DNA from: Clitopilus passeckerianus
Lineage: Eukaryota; Basidiomycota; Agaricomycetes; Agaricales; Entolomataceae
Direction of reading: 5' to 3'
Assembly: GCA_944990035.1 (NCBI GenBank)
Contig: CALYLX010000054.1
Location: 124,001-188,000 of the forward strand
DNA: 64,000 bases
Of this stretch, positions 21,957 to 32,217 are shown piece after piece. The notes under the pieces were generated by a model, which was not told where the DNA came from, searched no databases, and worked only from the letters and a program-made list of their open reading frames with translations. The position numbers and the translations under genes are program-made. How positions within the stretch are numbered: the stretch's first letter is position 1; the number at the start of each line of letters is the position of its first letter.

Positions 21957-22422
21957 ATGTCGAAGCTTAGCAGTAGCCCGGCTGAAAAGGCCGCCATTAT
22001 ATCGTCTCCTGTCTCGAGCCCAAACGAGCTCCCACCCTCTGCACCGGCGACAGCACACAGAGGAGACACACCTGCCATTGAGTCGGTCACGACGATTGAT
22101 GATAAACCTCCTGGTGAAATGACTCAGACTAGTGTTACACTACCGCCCCCACCTCCTCACCCGATATCTCCGATCAAATCATCTAGGTCCACGACCCGTC
22201 GAGGGCCAAAGCCACCGACACAAGACGCGTCTACACCCAGGAGGCTCGCAAATGGCACCAGTCACCACATGGAAAGGTGAGAATAGCGTGTACCCGGTTG
22301 TCGACGGTGATGCTGATGACGATACTTTCAGCGTCGACAGGGTTGGGGGATCTGTGGACTGGGAATCCTGGTCAACCTCCCCACGAGAACCCACTGCAGT
22401 CACGGGCTGCGGACACTAAACG
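21957..22422 (+). other. Ser/Pro/Thr-rich open frame, possible N-terminus of the dead GTPase
   Basis: The ATG at 21957 opens a low-complexity frame (SSPAEKAAIISSPVSSPNEL, TLPPPPPHPISPIKS) to a stop at 22280. Partly overlapping frames continue to about 22422. It follows the copied GTPase promoter, so it may be the 5' part of the third copy, which would then have a longer N-terminus than its paralogue, or just chance open frame. No domain is recognisable. Confidence 0.3.
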
Positions 22423-22605
22423 TCAAGGCTCCTTAACCTCAAAAGAATACGGCATTCGAGGTATGCTACATCAATATTTCGTTCCCTACTCTGTTGACTG
22501 GATTTTTGGTGGACTCCAGCGAAGTCGAAGCTTGAGATTGCAGGCAGCGCGGACAGTAGGATAAGGAATTCTAAATCCCTCTCCTCTTTTGCTGGCCGGA
22601 GAGAC

Positions 22606-23567
22606 ATGGGATCTGGTGGCCAACCAGGTGCTCGTGCGGGAGAAGGGGTTGTTTTTGTTCGTTGCGACTCTCCGTCCCCCATTCAAACTGAGCATCAAGA
22701 CCCCAAGGTCATCAGTCAGCCTCGGAAGCGCAGTATCAAGGAGTCTACTGCTAGTAAGCGGCTCCTGTTCCTGTACGTGAATGGTACCCCGTTAGTGTTA
22801 CGTTCTGACTGTGAAGCGTATGGTTATGGGAAAGGGTGGAGCAGGGAAAAGTACAGTACGTCAACTTGCGTGCCCAATTACAAACAGCAATTAACCACGC
22901 ATTCGCAGTTCATTAATCTTATAAGCGGCTCGGACAACGACGTTGCTCTTGTCGGGAACGAGTGAACTCCATGCACAACTGCTGTGGCAGGTTATGTCGT
23001 TATGCACCGTACAACGCCCGGTCTCGAACTCATTTTTATCGATACACCTGGGCTTAACGAAGAAATGTTGTCAGATCGTGTTCTGGCAGACGTGTATAAT
23101 TTCCTAAGGTACCTTTACCCTGGCCGAGTGTTTCCGGCAACGCCGCTGACGTTGGTCTGGCATAGGTCCGCCTCGTCCATTGACTTGGCTGGTGCAGAAC
23201 TTGGTGCTATCTTGTGGATCGAAGATATCAGTCTCCCTTGGGCAAAACTCCTCGACCCATTCCTTGTATCGTGCCTACAAGCCTGACTACGGAATCGTGT
23301 GGTGGTGCTGGCAAGCGCAGAAGAGAAAGTGCCAAAGGAGAGGGTTGAAAAACGGGCTTGAGCATTGTCGAAGGATTTACGTGAAGCTCGAAAGAGCGAA
23401 CATTTACCTCGAGTTTACCAGTATAACATGAACACTGCCTCGGCATGGCAGGCGCTGGGCCAAGCTTCAAAGGTCTGTCGACCTAGGAACCTTCAAACAG
23501 ATGGCGAAGGAGCTCACACGCAAGCCTGAGCCTTTGAAGGCGGCGGAGATCGACCACAGGCGTTGAT
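22606..23567 (+). pseudogene. AIG1-like GTPase, third copy (dead)
   Basis: The exons of the intact copy can be followed: RLLFL near 22757; a P-loop GKGGAGKST ending at a GTACGT donor (~22857); then FINLISGSDND, G3 (IFIDTPGLNEE), and after an intron with a CATAG acceptor (~23166) ELGAILWIEDI. Lesions: TGA at 22963-22965 in place of sense codons after VGNE, TGA at 23284-23286 after SCLQA, and TGA at 23359-23361 after VEKRA. The conserved tail (YQYNMNTASAWQALGQ) is still readable. The P-loop itself is intact, so the nonsense mutations rather than loss of the motif killed the gene. Confidence 0.8.
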
Positions 23568-23885
23568 TCAGGGCATGTTACGGTGTTCGGATCGAATCTG
23601 CGATGAAATATCATCGATTCTAATAGCAACACCCTTTCTCTAATGAAAGGAAACCATTCCTGTGAACCCTTCAGTTTATTGGATCAGTTATTCCAGACCT
23701 CCGGAATAGCACTGCGCACGGCAAATACCCAAATAATTTATCATTCGATCATCTCCTCAGGACTTTTGTTTAGAAGGTATGGCTGAAAGTATGGTGGACT
23801 ATTCAAAACCATTGTAGAAATCTCCAAGACTGGAGTGCTGCAACGGCCTTCGATTTCTCGGTGGGCCACCGCAGCGAAAAAAGAA

Positions 23886-23957
23886 CTCGGGTACGGGGAA
23901 TCGAACCCCGAGCTGCCGCGTGAGAGGCGGCAATGTTAGCCGTTACACCATACCCGA
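23886..23957 (-). tRNA. tRNA-Glu (CUC)
   Basis: On the minus strand the sequence folds as a standard 72-nt cloverleaf. The acceptor stem is TCGGGTA/TACCCGA with discriminator G, there is a D arm around TGGTGTAACGGCTAACA, and the anticodon stem is GCCGC/GCGGC with loop CTCTCAC (anticodon CTC). The T arm is CGGGG-TTCGATT-CCCCG. The variable loop is short and there is no intron. CTC reads GAG codons, so this is a glutamate tRNA. On the plus strand a run of A (AAAAAAG at ~23878) gives a minus-strand oligo-T just after the gene, as expected for RNA polymerase III termination. Confidence 0.95.
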
Positions 23958-24088
23958 TTGAATATTCGCTAAACTAAGATACCTATAGTCAGAATTTGTA
24001 AATTATCCCAATCCGTAGGCTCTGCAAACCTTGATCACGATCCCCACCATGCAATAGAGCTAGACTGCACACTCCTGCAGAACGGCTG

Positions 24089-27000
24089 ATGGTACAACAA
24101 GACAAAAAGGTGCTATGGCATCCTTTACAAACGAACAAATTCGTCGTCGGTGGAGGATGGCAAATCACGCTCTATGAATGGACGCAAGCCAGCAATAGTA
24201 CGGGTATAACACAGCTCACGTCTCTGCATGATTTGCAGCATCTCAAGGTGAGTCCAACGTTCGTTGAATAGGACTATAACCCGATCTTATGTAGGAAAAA
24301 CGGATTATAGTGTTTTGCTTGGTCCCCCGACCCAACGATCGACGACCTTCTCGCCGTAGGCAACTCAACCGGCAAAGTCGAACTTATCCGCCTCACCCCA
24401 TCCCCAACGTCTCGTAACTCCAACTTTCAAAGCCTCGGAAGCTTACCTGGAGCACCTTCAGTCCCATTGAATGTCCGGAACTCACGAGCTTGCAATGCTC
24501 TCGCCTTCAACTCCGTCGAGCCCAATCTTCTGGCTGCAGGCTACGACAAGGCACGAGGGGAAGGAAGTCTGGTGATATGGGATATCAATGGAGGCATGGC
24601 TTCACTTTCAGTATCCATAGCTGGAACGAACGAGAGCGTGGTGGAACCATACCAGCAGAAACCACGCGTCACCCTAGGAGTTTCTCCAACATCATCACGA
24701 CTTCCAGGCCACGACCGGGACCCTTCACTCACAAAGGACTCCCAGAAAGGCCCTTTCATCCAACAACAGCACCTTCAAGGTGACTCCGTATCATGTGTGC
24801 ATTTCCTCCCCTCCTCCCCACATCTATTGCTAGCAAGCATATCCAACAGATGGCTTCGCCTCCTTGACCTGCGTGTTCCAGGAGGTGGAGCCCTATCCAA
24901 CGCTGCAAACGCCTCAGGCACGGGTGCGAACCCGAACTACATGCCAGGCAGCCCCCCTGCGGCCAACGCCTCCGCTAAAGTCCACGGAATATCCACCGAC
25001 CCATTCGACGTGCATAGATTCGCGACTTTCGCTGATTCAGTTGTGACAGTATGGGATGTCCGAAGAACTTCTTCTTCAAGCTCGATACTGAGTGCTGGAC
25101 CTCTGTCGTCCTCTTCTCCCCCAATTCAACTCAAATCAGTACTCGCTTTCACTTCTGCAGACGCTGCTGCAGATGGTCCGACCCATATGCATCGATCTCA
25201 AGCTGGCTCTGCCAAGGGTGCCGCTCAGCCCGCTCCTGCACCCAACCCATTCGTGCAAATCGAGTTCTCAAGCACTAAGCGAGGATGCCTCGCGACGTTA
25301 GAACGTGACGCCGGTTATGTGCGGTTCTGGGACGTGCTTGGGAGGTCTCCGAGCTCCAGTCCAGCTTCTAGCGATAGCGCAAACAGCCAACGGGATTCTG
25401 GTGTGGGGAGTTCTGCTTCTCAGCCAGGTCAGGCGCCGGGGACTGCTTCGCTCAGCAGACGAGCTTGGGCTACCCTGCCTTGGACTGGGGGTTCGACTTC
25501 TGGGGATTCTGGGCAGTCGAATTCGGGACCTTCGAGGAGGGATAGTCTGGATGTGGAGGTACCACAGACTGTGTTGGTGGATACCAGGCGGAGTATGTGT
25601 GCCTTCATTAGCCACCTATGTAGCACTGACTTACATTGCTCTCTGCAGCGAAATTCTTCCCTCAATCCATCACCTCCTTCACTCTCGCACCATCCACCTC
25701 CTCTTCTGTATCCCTTACTACCAACATCCTCCTTCTCAACAAAGACTCTGACCTAGAGATATATGCTGTCCATGATGCCCCGAAGAACGTTGTCTGGAGC
25801 TCAAGAGGCGAGATGAACATCGCCGCCGGCACAGGCTGTAAAATCCTCTCACCCTCTTCCGAGGGCGACGAAGGACAAGGGCTTCAAGACCGAAGTCGCA
25901 GTCGCGTCAGAACAGAGGAATATGCAGAAGATGAGCCGGATAACGAATATGAGAGTGTCCCGCCTACTGCTACCTCTGCTGCTGCCCCTCCGACCTCGAT
26001 AACGATCCACCAACCATCACCTGTATTGGGTAGAGGTCGTGAACGATCCAAACTTACCACGTCGACCGCAGGTCATGCAGAAACACCTGCCCACCCACCT
26101 CGACCAAGCCAAACCTCACCCGTGTTATTCGGGAGGGGGGATGAAGACGGGTTCCCGGCGTTACCGTCTATAACGTCCGCTGTCACTACGACACCTACCA
26201 CCGCTATACCAGGCAAGAAATCTAGACGTGCGCATGCACATGCGGAGGAGGGTATCCCGGCTTCGCTCAGTCGGGAACCTGGCTCGTTTAAATCTGCCAG
26301 CCAGAGCTACAGTCGTGAACACCAGGGTCTTGGGATTTCGGTTGCTGCTGCAAATAACGCAACCGGTAGCGGACGTGCTGGGCCTGGTAGAGGTCGGAGC
26401 ACACGTCCTGGAGGGATAAAAGGTGTTGGGATTGTGGTTGAGCAGGATATTTCGATGGTTATGAAGAGGAGGGCGGAGGTTGGGTATGGGTTGTCATATG
26501 TTCGTTTGCTGTTTTTCTTCGGATATTGCGCGCATATATTGACTGGATGTACGCGATTTTTCTATAGCCGCAGCGTAACGTGCAGATTGTCCAGGAATGT
26601 GATCCCGTGAGTGGGATGGCAAGTGCGTTGGCTGGAGTTTGGGAGTGGATTAATCGTACGTTTTTCTTTCGCGCGCCTCCCGCTTGCTAATGCTCAGATT
26701 CCTGGCCATAGATTCCTCAGAGTGTCTCTCGCTGCCAACTCCTGTGATTGACAATTATGATTTCTCCTACCAAGGGCTCCTGGGAATCTGGGAAGGCTTC
26801 TCGCCACTCCCAGGTCCAGTCCCTCCTCCTTACACGCTTTCGCCTTCTCCCCAACAACCTTCCATACATATGCTAACATCTGATATGGTATGTGCTTCCC
26901 CTCCGTCAATACTATGATCATAATAACTGACGACGACTTCGATACAGGATACCCCTACCCCCGTTCCAGAACCCAGACCAACAGGTCGCAGATCCGGAAG

Positions 27001-28608
27001 ACGTGGAGGAGGTGGTCCAGATTCTCGCAACAGCCATACGCCAGCGGTTGCGCAGCTGTCGCTGTCTGATGATATGACCTCCTCTGCGGCTACTCCGACA
27101 GGATCGTTCCAAGGCGCTCTCCTAACATTGGCCCACCGAGTTGGTCTGCTTGGCATTGCCGGACCGGATAACAAGCCATGGAGAGCGAGCGTACCATCTG
27201 CTAAGAACTTGCAGCGGCAGGTTGCGTTGCTGCTCTGTGGCTGGAAAGTGAGGGAGGACGACGTCAATGAAATGATTCAGAAGTACGTACACAGCTGTAT
27301 ACGTAGGAATCTCCGGCTGATGTACGCCTCTTGTCAGGTGGGAACGAGATGGAGAGATTCCGAGGGCGGCATGTTGGCTGGTTTTCATGAAGCAGTATAG
27401 CAAGGCTATTTCGCTGCTTATGAGGAGTTCAGGTAAATCACACCCTTCGTCTGCTAAACATGTTTCTGACGCACTCTCCCTGCAGATGAATCCCACCAGA
27501 TGATGTCAGGAACCGTCGCGGCTCTAGCGCCGCATACAGCTGGCTCCCTCAGCATGCGAAGTCCCGAACTTCGCGACCACTGCCAACGGCTGATTACCCG
27601 TCTTCAAGACCCGTACTTCCGGGCTATGCTGATCAACCTATCCTTCAACGACTGGCCCGAAGTTCTTGAAGAGGACGCCCTTCCCTTCCGCGAACGTCTG
27701 GCCATCGCGTTCCAGTTCCTCGAAGACAAGGCTGTCACTTCGTATCTCCGAAGATGTATGGAAAAGGCGATCCCGAGGGGAGATATATACGCGTTGTTAA
27801 TCCCCGGACTGAAGAGCAAACCCGGCATTGACCTATTGCAAGGCTACGTCGACCGTACCGGAGACGTGCAGACTGCAGCCATACTAGGATCATACGTCTG
27901 TCCCCCAATCAACATGCACTCTCTGCCTCGAAACGTCAGACGAAGAGTGGATGCGGCGGACCTGGCTGTTGGGAGATGGGTGGAGAGCTATAGAGATTTG
28001 CTGGATGGGTTCAGGATGTTCCGCTTTAGGGTTGCGTTCGATATCGAGAAGGGCCAAGCGGCGTTGGCAAATTCGAGGGCTGGTGGATATACGCCTGGGG
28101 ATTGGGTCCCGAAGCAGATATATATCAGATGCAATTATTGCAATAAGCCTGTTACGCCAGAAGGTGGGCCTGGGACTGAGGCTGCAGGTGGAGGTATTAC
28201 GCAGAATGGGAGGGTATGTTTCTGTCTCTTCTGATAGGGATTCTGGGTTCTGACTCGAGTGTTGCTTTCAACAACAGCCTACAACGTGCTATCATTGCAA
28301 CGGAAGATTACCGCGATGCGCCGTGTGCCTGATGACACTCAGTATAGTGCAAGACTCTGCGAGGGATTCAGAGCTCCTGAATGCCGAGGCGAAGGGTAGG
28401 TCCTTCTCATTCCAATTCCAAATGCGAGCGTCAATCTTACCTCCCCTCCGCAGATACCTGGGACGATGCCCTCCTAATGTGTCAGACTTGCCGTCACGGA
28501 GGACACACAGCTCATATCCTGGAGTGGTTTTATGGAACAGGAGGAGGGTCGGCACATGATGTGTGCCCTATTGCTGATTGTGAATGTCGCTGTGCAGAGG
28601 AGATTTGA
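24089..28608 (+). CDS. SEA4: MIOS/Sea4 homologue, WD40-RING subunit of the SEA/GATOR2 complex
   Basis: Ten exons (24089-24247, 24311-25592, 25649-26499, 26568-26655, 26712-26887, 26948-27282, 27338-27432, 27486-28213, 28278-28395, 28454-28608) give 1,328 residues in a consistent frame. The N-terminal half is a WD40 propeller typical of Mio ([61 protein letters not shown]) with long Ser/Pro-rich inserts. A helical solenoid follows ([15 protein letters not shown]). The C-terminus is the zinc-binding RING-like end: [45 protein letters not shown]. In yeast and animals this complex acts at the vacuole/lysosome and relieves inhibition of TORC1 by the GATOR1/SEACIT complex. The inserts make it longer than the ~875-residue human protein. 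Confidence 0.92.
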
Positions 28609-29088
28609 AATATTGTATGAATATCCCGAATGAGCTTTTGATCACAGCTTCGCTCTGGGATCCGGGCTTTATACCATTCACGCTTCACATGGTGGCAGCC
28701 CAAAATTTCCTGAGCAAGGCAGGCGTCAGGTTGATGAAAGAGTGGTGTGCAATCTACGAGCGCTTAGAACAGCCCCTGAACAGCCGTCAGAAAGCGAGAA
28801 GGTGGACCAGCGTCTCATTCCATGAACCCACAACGCACCGGTTTGGGCTATACACGTTTAAAGTACTTTTAAGGTCGGCTTTTTGGGTTCAACACCCACC
28901 TCCTCCCAGAACTACCCCAAGCCGACGATGTCATGCTTATTTGCTCGCTTTCATAGACACCCAGAGCATCCTGAAGATTCCTTGGGAGTGGAAAGCCCGA
29001 CCTCATTATCGAAGAGAGCAAGGCCGATAGGCCAACTCTGCTAACATTTGGCCTGACGTGTCAATGCACGAACGCTGCCACCCGGAAA
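28609..29088 (+). other. Upstream region of the next gene; possible eroded F-box
   Basis: The frame of the following protein extends upstream of its ATG through ADRPTLLTFGLTCQC to near 28985 before a stop. That phrase matches the LTFxLTC segment of fungal F-box-like proteins, so an upstream exon or a damaged 5' end is likely. Further left nothing is clear. Confidence 0.35.
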
Positions 29089-30246
29089 ATGCTTTATTCA
29101 GCAGTTAAATTCGACTTCGATGTGGACAAGAAGGGCCAGGAACGCTTTGACATTTGGCTTGATCTACTTGACTCTCCATTTGCCAACTTCTCCAATGCAT
29201 TTAAATGCATCTCCTTCAAGAATTTCCGAACTATCATCGCTAACACCAAAATAAAAGGCTCTTATAGAACCGGGAGGCGAGAGGAAAGACAGATTCGTCG
29301 AATCACAGCATCTCTTTCTCAGGTTGAGAGTATAGAGCTCAGTAGCAGCAGAAATTTTTGGGCGCCTATACCCTCCAATGTTTTGACCCTCCTTCCCGGG
29401 TTGAAGGCTTGTCGGATGGCCATCACCGGCTTACGCTTTCATCGGGGCGTTGAACACTTTTTCGCTTCTATTCCACCCTCCATCGACGCTCTCGAGATAG
29501 GCTCGTTAGTTGTCTTCGATTGGAATCTCCAGGATACGGTCTCTCTAAGCATCTCACTGACCGTACTGAATGGGGTCCGAAAGTCGAAGAAAAACGATTG
29601 GTACCCTGGAATCGAGATCGATAGTCTTGCATTGAACTTATATGGCAGCAAAGATGTTGTTGGGATCAACGACGACAGGCATTTTGCATTTGTGCGAGAC
29701 GCATTGAGAAACGGCTCCTCTATTCAGCATCTCGCGATAAAACAACTTGAAACCGTTTCAAATCTTCGTGTGTTCTCTCCCTTACTCACGACCTTCTATT
29801 ATAAACTGACTTCCCTCATTCAGGACACGGCTCTCCGGCTCTTTACAGGGAAATTGACCTCTCAAAGTGCACAAATCTCCGGACAATCCACTTTGAGTGT
29901 GTCCCACTGGGTATATCTACCTCAAGATTCGTTGAAGTTATTAATAAACTCCTCGACTCTCTTCCGGGGAAAGAATTACGGACAATATGCTTTCGCTTCT
30001 GCTTTGAGGCTGAGAGGACTTTCCATCCGACCAGAGGACAGCGGGGATCCTTCGGTCCTTTCAGCTTTGCAAAGTTCCGCAAACTGGAAGACGTTGTCTG
30101 GATTGTTCATGCGACCCCTTTATTTAGTTTCCCAGAATTCAAGTGGAGATTGCAATCTTCTGGGTTACTCGACAGTTTCCCGGAAGAATACGTTCAATCC
30201 CAGGCAGCCTCCCAGAATCGTATTGACGGGGCTCCTCACGGGGTGA
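29089..30246 (+). CDS. F-box-like leucine-rich protein, 5' end uncertain
   Basis: One long open frame of 385 residues from the ATG at 29089. It has no strong signature, but the start (coding sense extends upstream as LTFGLTCQC..ATRKMLY) and the spacing of leucine-rich segments resemble basidiomycete F-box-like proteins. Near the end, an alternative frame (around 30125-30290, FISFPEFKWRLQ, HGVMHHGGIFKRF) looks at least as protein-like as the annotated one, so a frameshift may have replaced the original C-terminus. The real gene may thus begin about 100 bp earlier and be damaged at both ends. No function can be assigned. Confidence 0.5.
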   Translation: MLYSAVKFDFDVDKKGQERFDIWLDLLDSPFANFSNAFKCISFKNFRTIIANTKIKGSYRTGRREERQIRRITASLSQVESIELSSSRNFWAPIPSNVLTLLPGLKACRMAITGLRFHRGVEHFFASIPPSIDALEIGSLVVFDWNLQDTVSLSISLTVLNGVRKSKKNDWYPGIEIDSLALNLYGSKDVVGINDDRHFAFVRDALRNGSSIQHLAIKQLETVSNLRVFSPLLTTFYYKLTSLIQDTALRLFTGKLTSQSAQISGQSTLSVSHWVYLPQDSLKLLINSSTLFRGKNYGQYAFASALRLRGLSIRPEDSGDPSVLSALQSSANWKTLSGLFMRPLYLVSQNSSGDCNLLGYSTVSRKNTFNPRQPPRIVLTGLLTG

Positions 30247-30625
30247 TGCACCATGGAGGTATATTTAAAAGGTTCTATGAATCATATATGTTCTGACTCG
30301 TGTCTAAATCCAGCTAAAATTGGTGAGTTCTTCTCAAAATTGGGGAGATAGTTCCGAAAAATAATCCTATAATTTTCTATTCCATCATTTAAAAACCGCT
30401 GTGTACACTCCTTTTCTTCCCATTTTTCAAGTTTAAACGTTGGTCGACTGTGAAGCAACCATAACGGGTGACCCTAATTGAAGGGAAGTTGAGGCGAGAG
30501 TAGGAGGTTGGCGGGTCTATGTTAGACATAAAACTATAGCAGGCAGCAGCACGCCCAATGTATTCGCAAGCTGGGAAGCGTGACAGTCACACTCCCTTAG
30601 GCCTCCACCAACTTTGAAGGAGCGT

Positions 30626-30780
30626 TTGAGCGTGGCCAGAGGACTACTTAAGCGCCGAAGATCTAATAAGGATAGATACCTTGATGCACGTGTCCTAAGC
30701 TGTATCAGGGCACAGCGTTGACTTGGAGGCGGCTGAGGGCTAACCTCAGGCGGCCTTCAGTGCAGCCTCAATCATCTCTC
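30626..30780 (+). repeat. 5'-flanking repeat, copy A
   Basis: TTGAGCGTGGCCA, GGACT.CTTAAGCGCCGAAG, ATCTAAT, TGCACGTGTCCTAA, AGCTGTAT and GGCGGCT occur in the same order at 35847-35998. Each copy ends at the start of a gene. The core CTTAAGCGCCG also occurs once more near 58024. Confidence 0.7.
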
Positions 30781-32118
30781 ATGCCAGTGGAAACAGCTCT
30801 CGTCCAGACTGGTTGTAAATTTGACGTCGGAGGGAATTTGTCAACCTACGTGCTCAGCTACACACATAATCACTATCATGGAGGCATGTATTCTTCTATC
30901 AACTTACAGTTTGCTCTGTTGCTTACGATAGTGTAGCGGAACTTGTGCACTCTGACAGGCAGCGGACTCAAGCGGTCACGTCCCGTCAATCGGATCTATT
31001 GCCAGAGGCATTTTCCCTGGAAGAACTGATTCGGGAACTTGTCAAAAATTTGGAGGATGCGTCCGACTCCCCTTCGGAATACCGCGCCTTGACAACAACA
31101 TTGAAAGAGATTAGGGACGGAACAATTCCGTTTATCTACAGGGCATTTGGGCCTGATTTGTCACAAGCTATTGCAGAACGAATTGAGAAACATATTCTAG
31201 TCGAGATCTGCTATATGCGCGCTATTCTGAGCAGGTTTCTGGGCAAACATGCTGCCCTATGGGTTGGGCTACAAGAAGCGATCCCGCCAAGTAGCAAGGC
31301 AAAGACAGTCGTGGACATGACATGGGATCACTTCTGGTCGCTTATTTGCGACTTTATGAGTCCTGCTAGGAGAATCCGCAAGAAAATGGCGCGTTCTCAG
31401 CGAAGGATAAACGCCCTTTTGTGAGTGGTCTCTACCTCGAGGATATCATCCTTTGAGCTTACCAGGGACCAGATTTGCCGTCTTTGCTGTAGGCGCTGGG
31501 GCCACTGATCCACTCCGCAGATTGGACCTTCACCAGATTGATATTCACGATTTCTTTGGGCGTCACTGGTCTCTGCCTCAGGATCTTTGCCTGCATCGAG
31601 ATGTAAGATCACACCTTAATAAACCTTTTTTCGGCGCTCGGGTATATCCTGATTCCTCAATACCAGACGTTCGTGAAGATTCTTTCCCTCAAGTTTCAAG
31701 GGGGACCGGCGGAAGCAGTTGTTTCATCTGAAAGGTTCAGTGTGTTCCGTCACCAGGACCTCGGAATAATCAGGCCATCTGAATGGACTAGGAATATCAA
31801 ATCTGGTGAAAGCTTGCAACTTAGCGTGATCATCAGCCGGTCAGTTCAGACGGAGGAACCACCTGATGTTGAGGGAATAGAGTGCCCTCGATGTTCTTAC
31901 GACAGAAACATCCATCATGCGGAGGGTTGGGTCGACTGGTAGGCCTGTAATCCTGTGCAATTCCCAACTGGGCTCAATGTTTCTTCGCTACTAGTTGCCA
32001 GTGCGGCTCCAAATTCAATATCGCAGAGGTCACGAAGGAAAGGGACTCGAAGGCTCTCAATCCGTCGACTGGTCAATCTCAACAGTATGCATTTGATACA
32101 TCTTCCGGCCGTTGCTAA
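30781..32118 (+). CDS. Fungal ubiquitin-like-domain protein with C-terminal Cys motifs
   Basis: Five exons: 30781-30887, 30932-31420, 31521-31602, 31667-31938 and 31995-32118, 357 residues, phases consistent. The N-terminus is followed by a helical region of ~150 residues (FSLEELIRELVKNLEDASD, HILVEICYMRAILSRFLG) and then a beta-rich segment (IDIHDFFGRHWSLPQDLC, FVKILSLKFQG, FSVFRHQDLGIIRPSEW, GESLQLSVII). That layout matches the ubiquitin-like domain often found in Agaricomycete proteins of the form helical N-domain plus ULD. The C-terminus has paired cysteines (CPRCSYDRN and CCQCGSKFNI) that could hold one zinc. Some family members relate to STAND-type N-terminal domains, but no NTPase domain is present here. 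The function is unknown. The next gene starts only 100 bp downstream on the same strand. Confidence 0.68.
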
Positions 32119-32217
32119 CCCTTTGCAAAGTGATGTAGTCGATGACTCCGATTTTGAACGTATTTTCGCTTTCTTTTCGGTAGAGCTGAGCTATGTTTGT
32201 GATATTCAACTGAAAAT

